A stretch of DNA of 34,477 nt from Pseudomonas sp. 10-1B (GTDB taxonomy: Bacteria; Pseudomonadota; Gammaproteobacteria; Pseudomonadales; Pseudomonadaceae). Each line of letters begins with the position of its first letter. Position 1 is the stretch's first letter. The stretch is from positions 1-34,477 of the forward strand of contig NZ_JYKS01000044.1 of assembly GCF_000935045.1 (NCBI RefSeq). Direction: 5' to 3'. The notes beneath the pieces were generated by a model. It was not told the origin of the DNA. It did not search any database and saw only the letters and a list, made by a program, of their open reading frames with translations. The position numbers and the translations under genes are program-made. This document shows positions 33,608 to 34,477 of the stretch, one piece after another.

Positions 33608-33713
33608 AGACGCGTGATTAACCATCGAGAAGGAAACAATAAAGAGGGCGCATTCTCGCACGACACGGCCCAAGGGCAAAGGCGGGTGGTCGGGCAAATC
33701 CCCTAAGCCCTTA

Positions 33714-33776
33714 AATAAATTAAATTTTTTTGAAAAAGGAGTTGACGACCACCAGGGCCGCCTATAAGATTCGCCG
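33714..33776 (+). promoter_or_regulatory. Strong stringent-type promoter of the tRNA operon
   Basis: TTGACG (33742-33747), a 17-base spacer and TAAGAT (33765-33770) are followed by a GC-rich discriminator TCGCCGCAC, the sign of stringent control. An AT-only stretch directly upstream (about 33712-33737) resembles an UP element. Transcription should start near 33777, leaving a leader of about 120 bases (33777-33895) before the first tRNA. Confidence 0.75.
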
Positions 33777-33895
33777 CACTTGTCGGGCACAGCCTAGCAC
33801 TGGTTGGCGAAGTCGGGCAGAATGAGTGGTTTAGCAGTTACCTGTTAATTGGCAGTATCTGTTAAAAGTCTCGTTCGGTTAGGCTTCAAGCTTAA

Positions 33896-33972
33896 GCGCC
33901 CGTAGCTCAGCTGGATAGAGCATCCGCCTTCTAAGCGGATGGTCGCAGGTTCGAGTCCTGCCGGGTGCGCCA
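33896..33972 (+). tRNA. tRNA-Arg (anticodon TCT)
   Basis: A 77-base cloverleaf with acceptor GCGCCCG/CGGGTGC, D arm with AGCTCAGCTGGAT, anticodon loop CTTCTAA (anticodon TCT, reading AGA/AGG), T arm with GGTTCGAGTCC and an encoded CCA. First gene of a four-tRNA cluster. Confidence 0.95.
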
Positions 33973-34013
33973 TTAGGCAGCTTTGGCAAGCAAGTAGGCT
34001 GTAATGCAATATG

Positions 34014-34089
34014 GTGGGCGTAGCTCAGTTGGTAGAGCGCTGGATTGTGATTCCAGTTGTCGTGGGTTCGATTCCCATCGTCCACCCCA
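34014..34089 (+). tRNA. tRNA-His (anticodon GTG), copy 1
   Basis: A 76-base cloverleaf with acceptor GTGGGCG/CGTCCAC, anticodon loop TTGTGAT (GTG), T arm GGTTCGATTCC and an encoded CCA. The base before it (34013) is G and the discriminator is C, giving the G-1:C73 pair that identifies tRNA-His. Identical to the copy at 34271. Confidence 0.96.
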
Positions 34090-34097
34090 TATTCTTC

Positions 34098-34131
34098 AAA
34101 GGCGCCTCGATAGCATCTGGCGCCTTTGTTT
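34098..34131 (+). terminator. Terminator-like hairpin between tRNA-His and tRNA-Leu
   Basis: AAAGGCGCC (34098-34106) pairs with GGCGCCTTT (34119-34127), followed by TGTTTT. It may end some transcripts or mark a processing point, since tRNA-Leu follows only 10 bases later. Confidence 0.6.
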
Positions 34132-34141
34132 TAAGCGTTAC

Positions 34142-34226
34142 GCGGACGTGGTGAAATTGGTAGACACACTGGATTTAGGTTCCAGCGGCGCAAGCTGTAA
34201 GAGTTCGAGTCTCTTCGTCCGCACCA
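34142..34226 (+). tRNA. tRNA-Leu (anticodon TAG)
   Basis: An 85-base class II tRNA with a long variable arm: acceptor GCGGACG/CGTCCGC, anticodon stem CTGGA/TCCAG with loop TTTAGGT (TAG, reading CUN codons), T arm AGTTCGAGTCT, discriminator A and an encoded CCA. Confidence 0.95.
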
Positions 34227-34270
34227 TGCTTCTGTAGGGCTGTACCGCAACATCGCAAGACCGCAATATG

Positions 34271-34346
34271 GTGGGCGTAGCTCAGTTGGTAGAGCGCTGG
34301 ATTGTGATTCCAGTTGTCGTGGGTTCGATTCCCATCGTCCACCCCA
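34271..34346 (+). tRNA. tRNA-His (anticodon GTG), copy 2
   Basis: Identical over all 76 bases to the tRNA-His at 34014, including the G at -1 (34270) and the encoded CCA. The flanks CAATAT before and CATATT after are also shared, so the duplicated block is larger than the tRNA. Confidence 0.96.
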
Positions 34347-34355
34347 TATTTTCAG

Positions 34356-34395
34356 AAGGCGCCTTGGTCGTGAAACCGGGCGCCTTTTTGTTTTT
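34356..34395 (+). terminator. Rho-independent terminator of tRNA operon
   Basis: AAGGCGCC (34356-34363) pairs with GGCGCCTT (34379-34386), followed by TTTGTTTTT. It shares its stem sequence with the hairpin after the first tRNA-His and is the likely operon terminator. Confidence 0.85.
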
Positions 34396-34425
34396 ATGGC
34401 TTGAGTGCTCTGGTGCCTGTGAGAT

Positions 34426-34473
34426 CGAGCGCCGCCCGCGCGGCGCTTCGCGGCACAAGGCCGCTCCCACATT
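34426..34473. repeat. REP unit at right edge, possibly cut by the window end
   Basis: A GCGCCGC/GCGGCGC hairpin followed by CACAAGGCCGCTCCCACA, the common REP core. Its partner, if any, lies beyond the window. Confidence 0.65.
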
Positions 34474-34477
34474 TGTT

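Noticed and set aside
33896..34346. tRNA cluster as an integration site for a genomic island or prophage
   Set aside because: All tRNAs are intact, no integrase gene or repeated tRNA 3-prime end (att site) is visible, and the two His copies are explained by a local duplication.

Overview
The window is chromosomal DNA of a fluorescent pseudomonad, most likely of the Pseudomonas putida group. The evidence is high GC content, many REP elements ending in a GCTCCCACA core, FepA/PirA-type iron uptake, an McpA-like amino-acid chemoreceptor, and a folD / tRNA-Arg-His-Leu-His block of the kind that precedes tig-clpP in Pseudomonas. Genes are intact and densely packed. I see no integrase, transposase, CRISPR array or recognisable defence island.

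Layout. (a) 1-3353: an SbmA/YddA-type ABC exporter converging on an MFS transporter, with their two stop codons sharing one CTAG. (b) 3613-8122: an iron operon of FepA-type TonB-dependent receptor, DUF3649, PepSY membrane protein and DUF3325, with the last three translationally coupled. A Tat-exported aminotransferase (a PtaA candidate) follows on the other strand. (c) 9473-10801: a histidine-phosphatase-like protein with an altered RHG motif and a TauE/SafE exporter. (d) 10914-14395: an XRE-cupin regulator divergent from a DauA-like amino acid dehydrogenase, a RidA imine deaminase and a YkvI-type transporter, which together look like a small amino-acid-use module. (e) 14645-16531: an amino-acid-type chemoreceptor behind a FliA-like promoter. 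(f) 16674-18081: a LysR regulator divergent from a PACE drug-efflux pump. (g) 18203-24474: an orphan lipoprotein, a DctA-type carrier followed by two FCD-GntR regulators, an Lrp/AsnC regulator and ornithine cyclodeaminase. (h) 24663-32566: an AcoR-like sigma-54 activator divergent from a six-gene GlpSTPQUV-type ABC importer with a near-consensus -24/-12 promoter. (i) 32753-34477: folD and a four-tRNA operon behind a strong stringent-type promoter.

Themes. Many genes concern amino-acid or carbon scavenging and iron. Several intergenic regions hold readable control signals: a sigma-54 promoter with repeated GTTCA sites, a FliA-like promoter, a LysR palindrome, repeated GntR-type sites, and CA-rich motifs of the Hfq/Crc type. 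The observations I rate most worth following are the complementary loss of ATPase motifs in the GlpS/GlpT pair, the substituted active site of the DauA-like enzyme with its RidA partner, and the Tat-exported aminotransferase beside the iron operon. All functions are inferred from sequence reading; no database search was possible.
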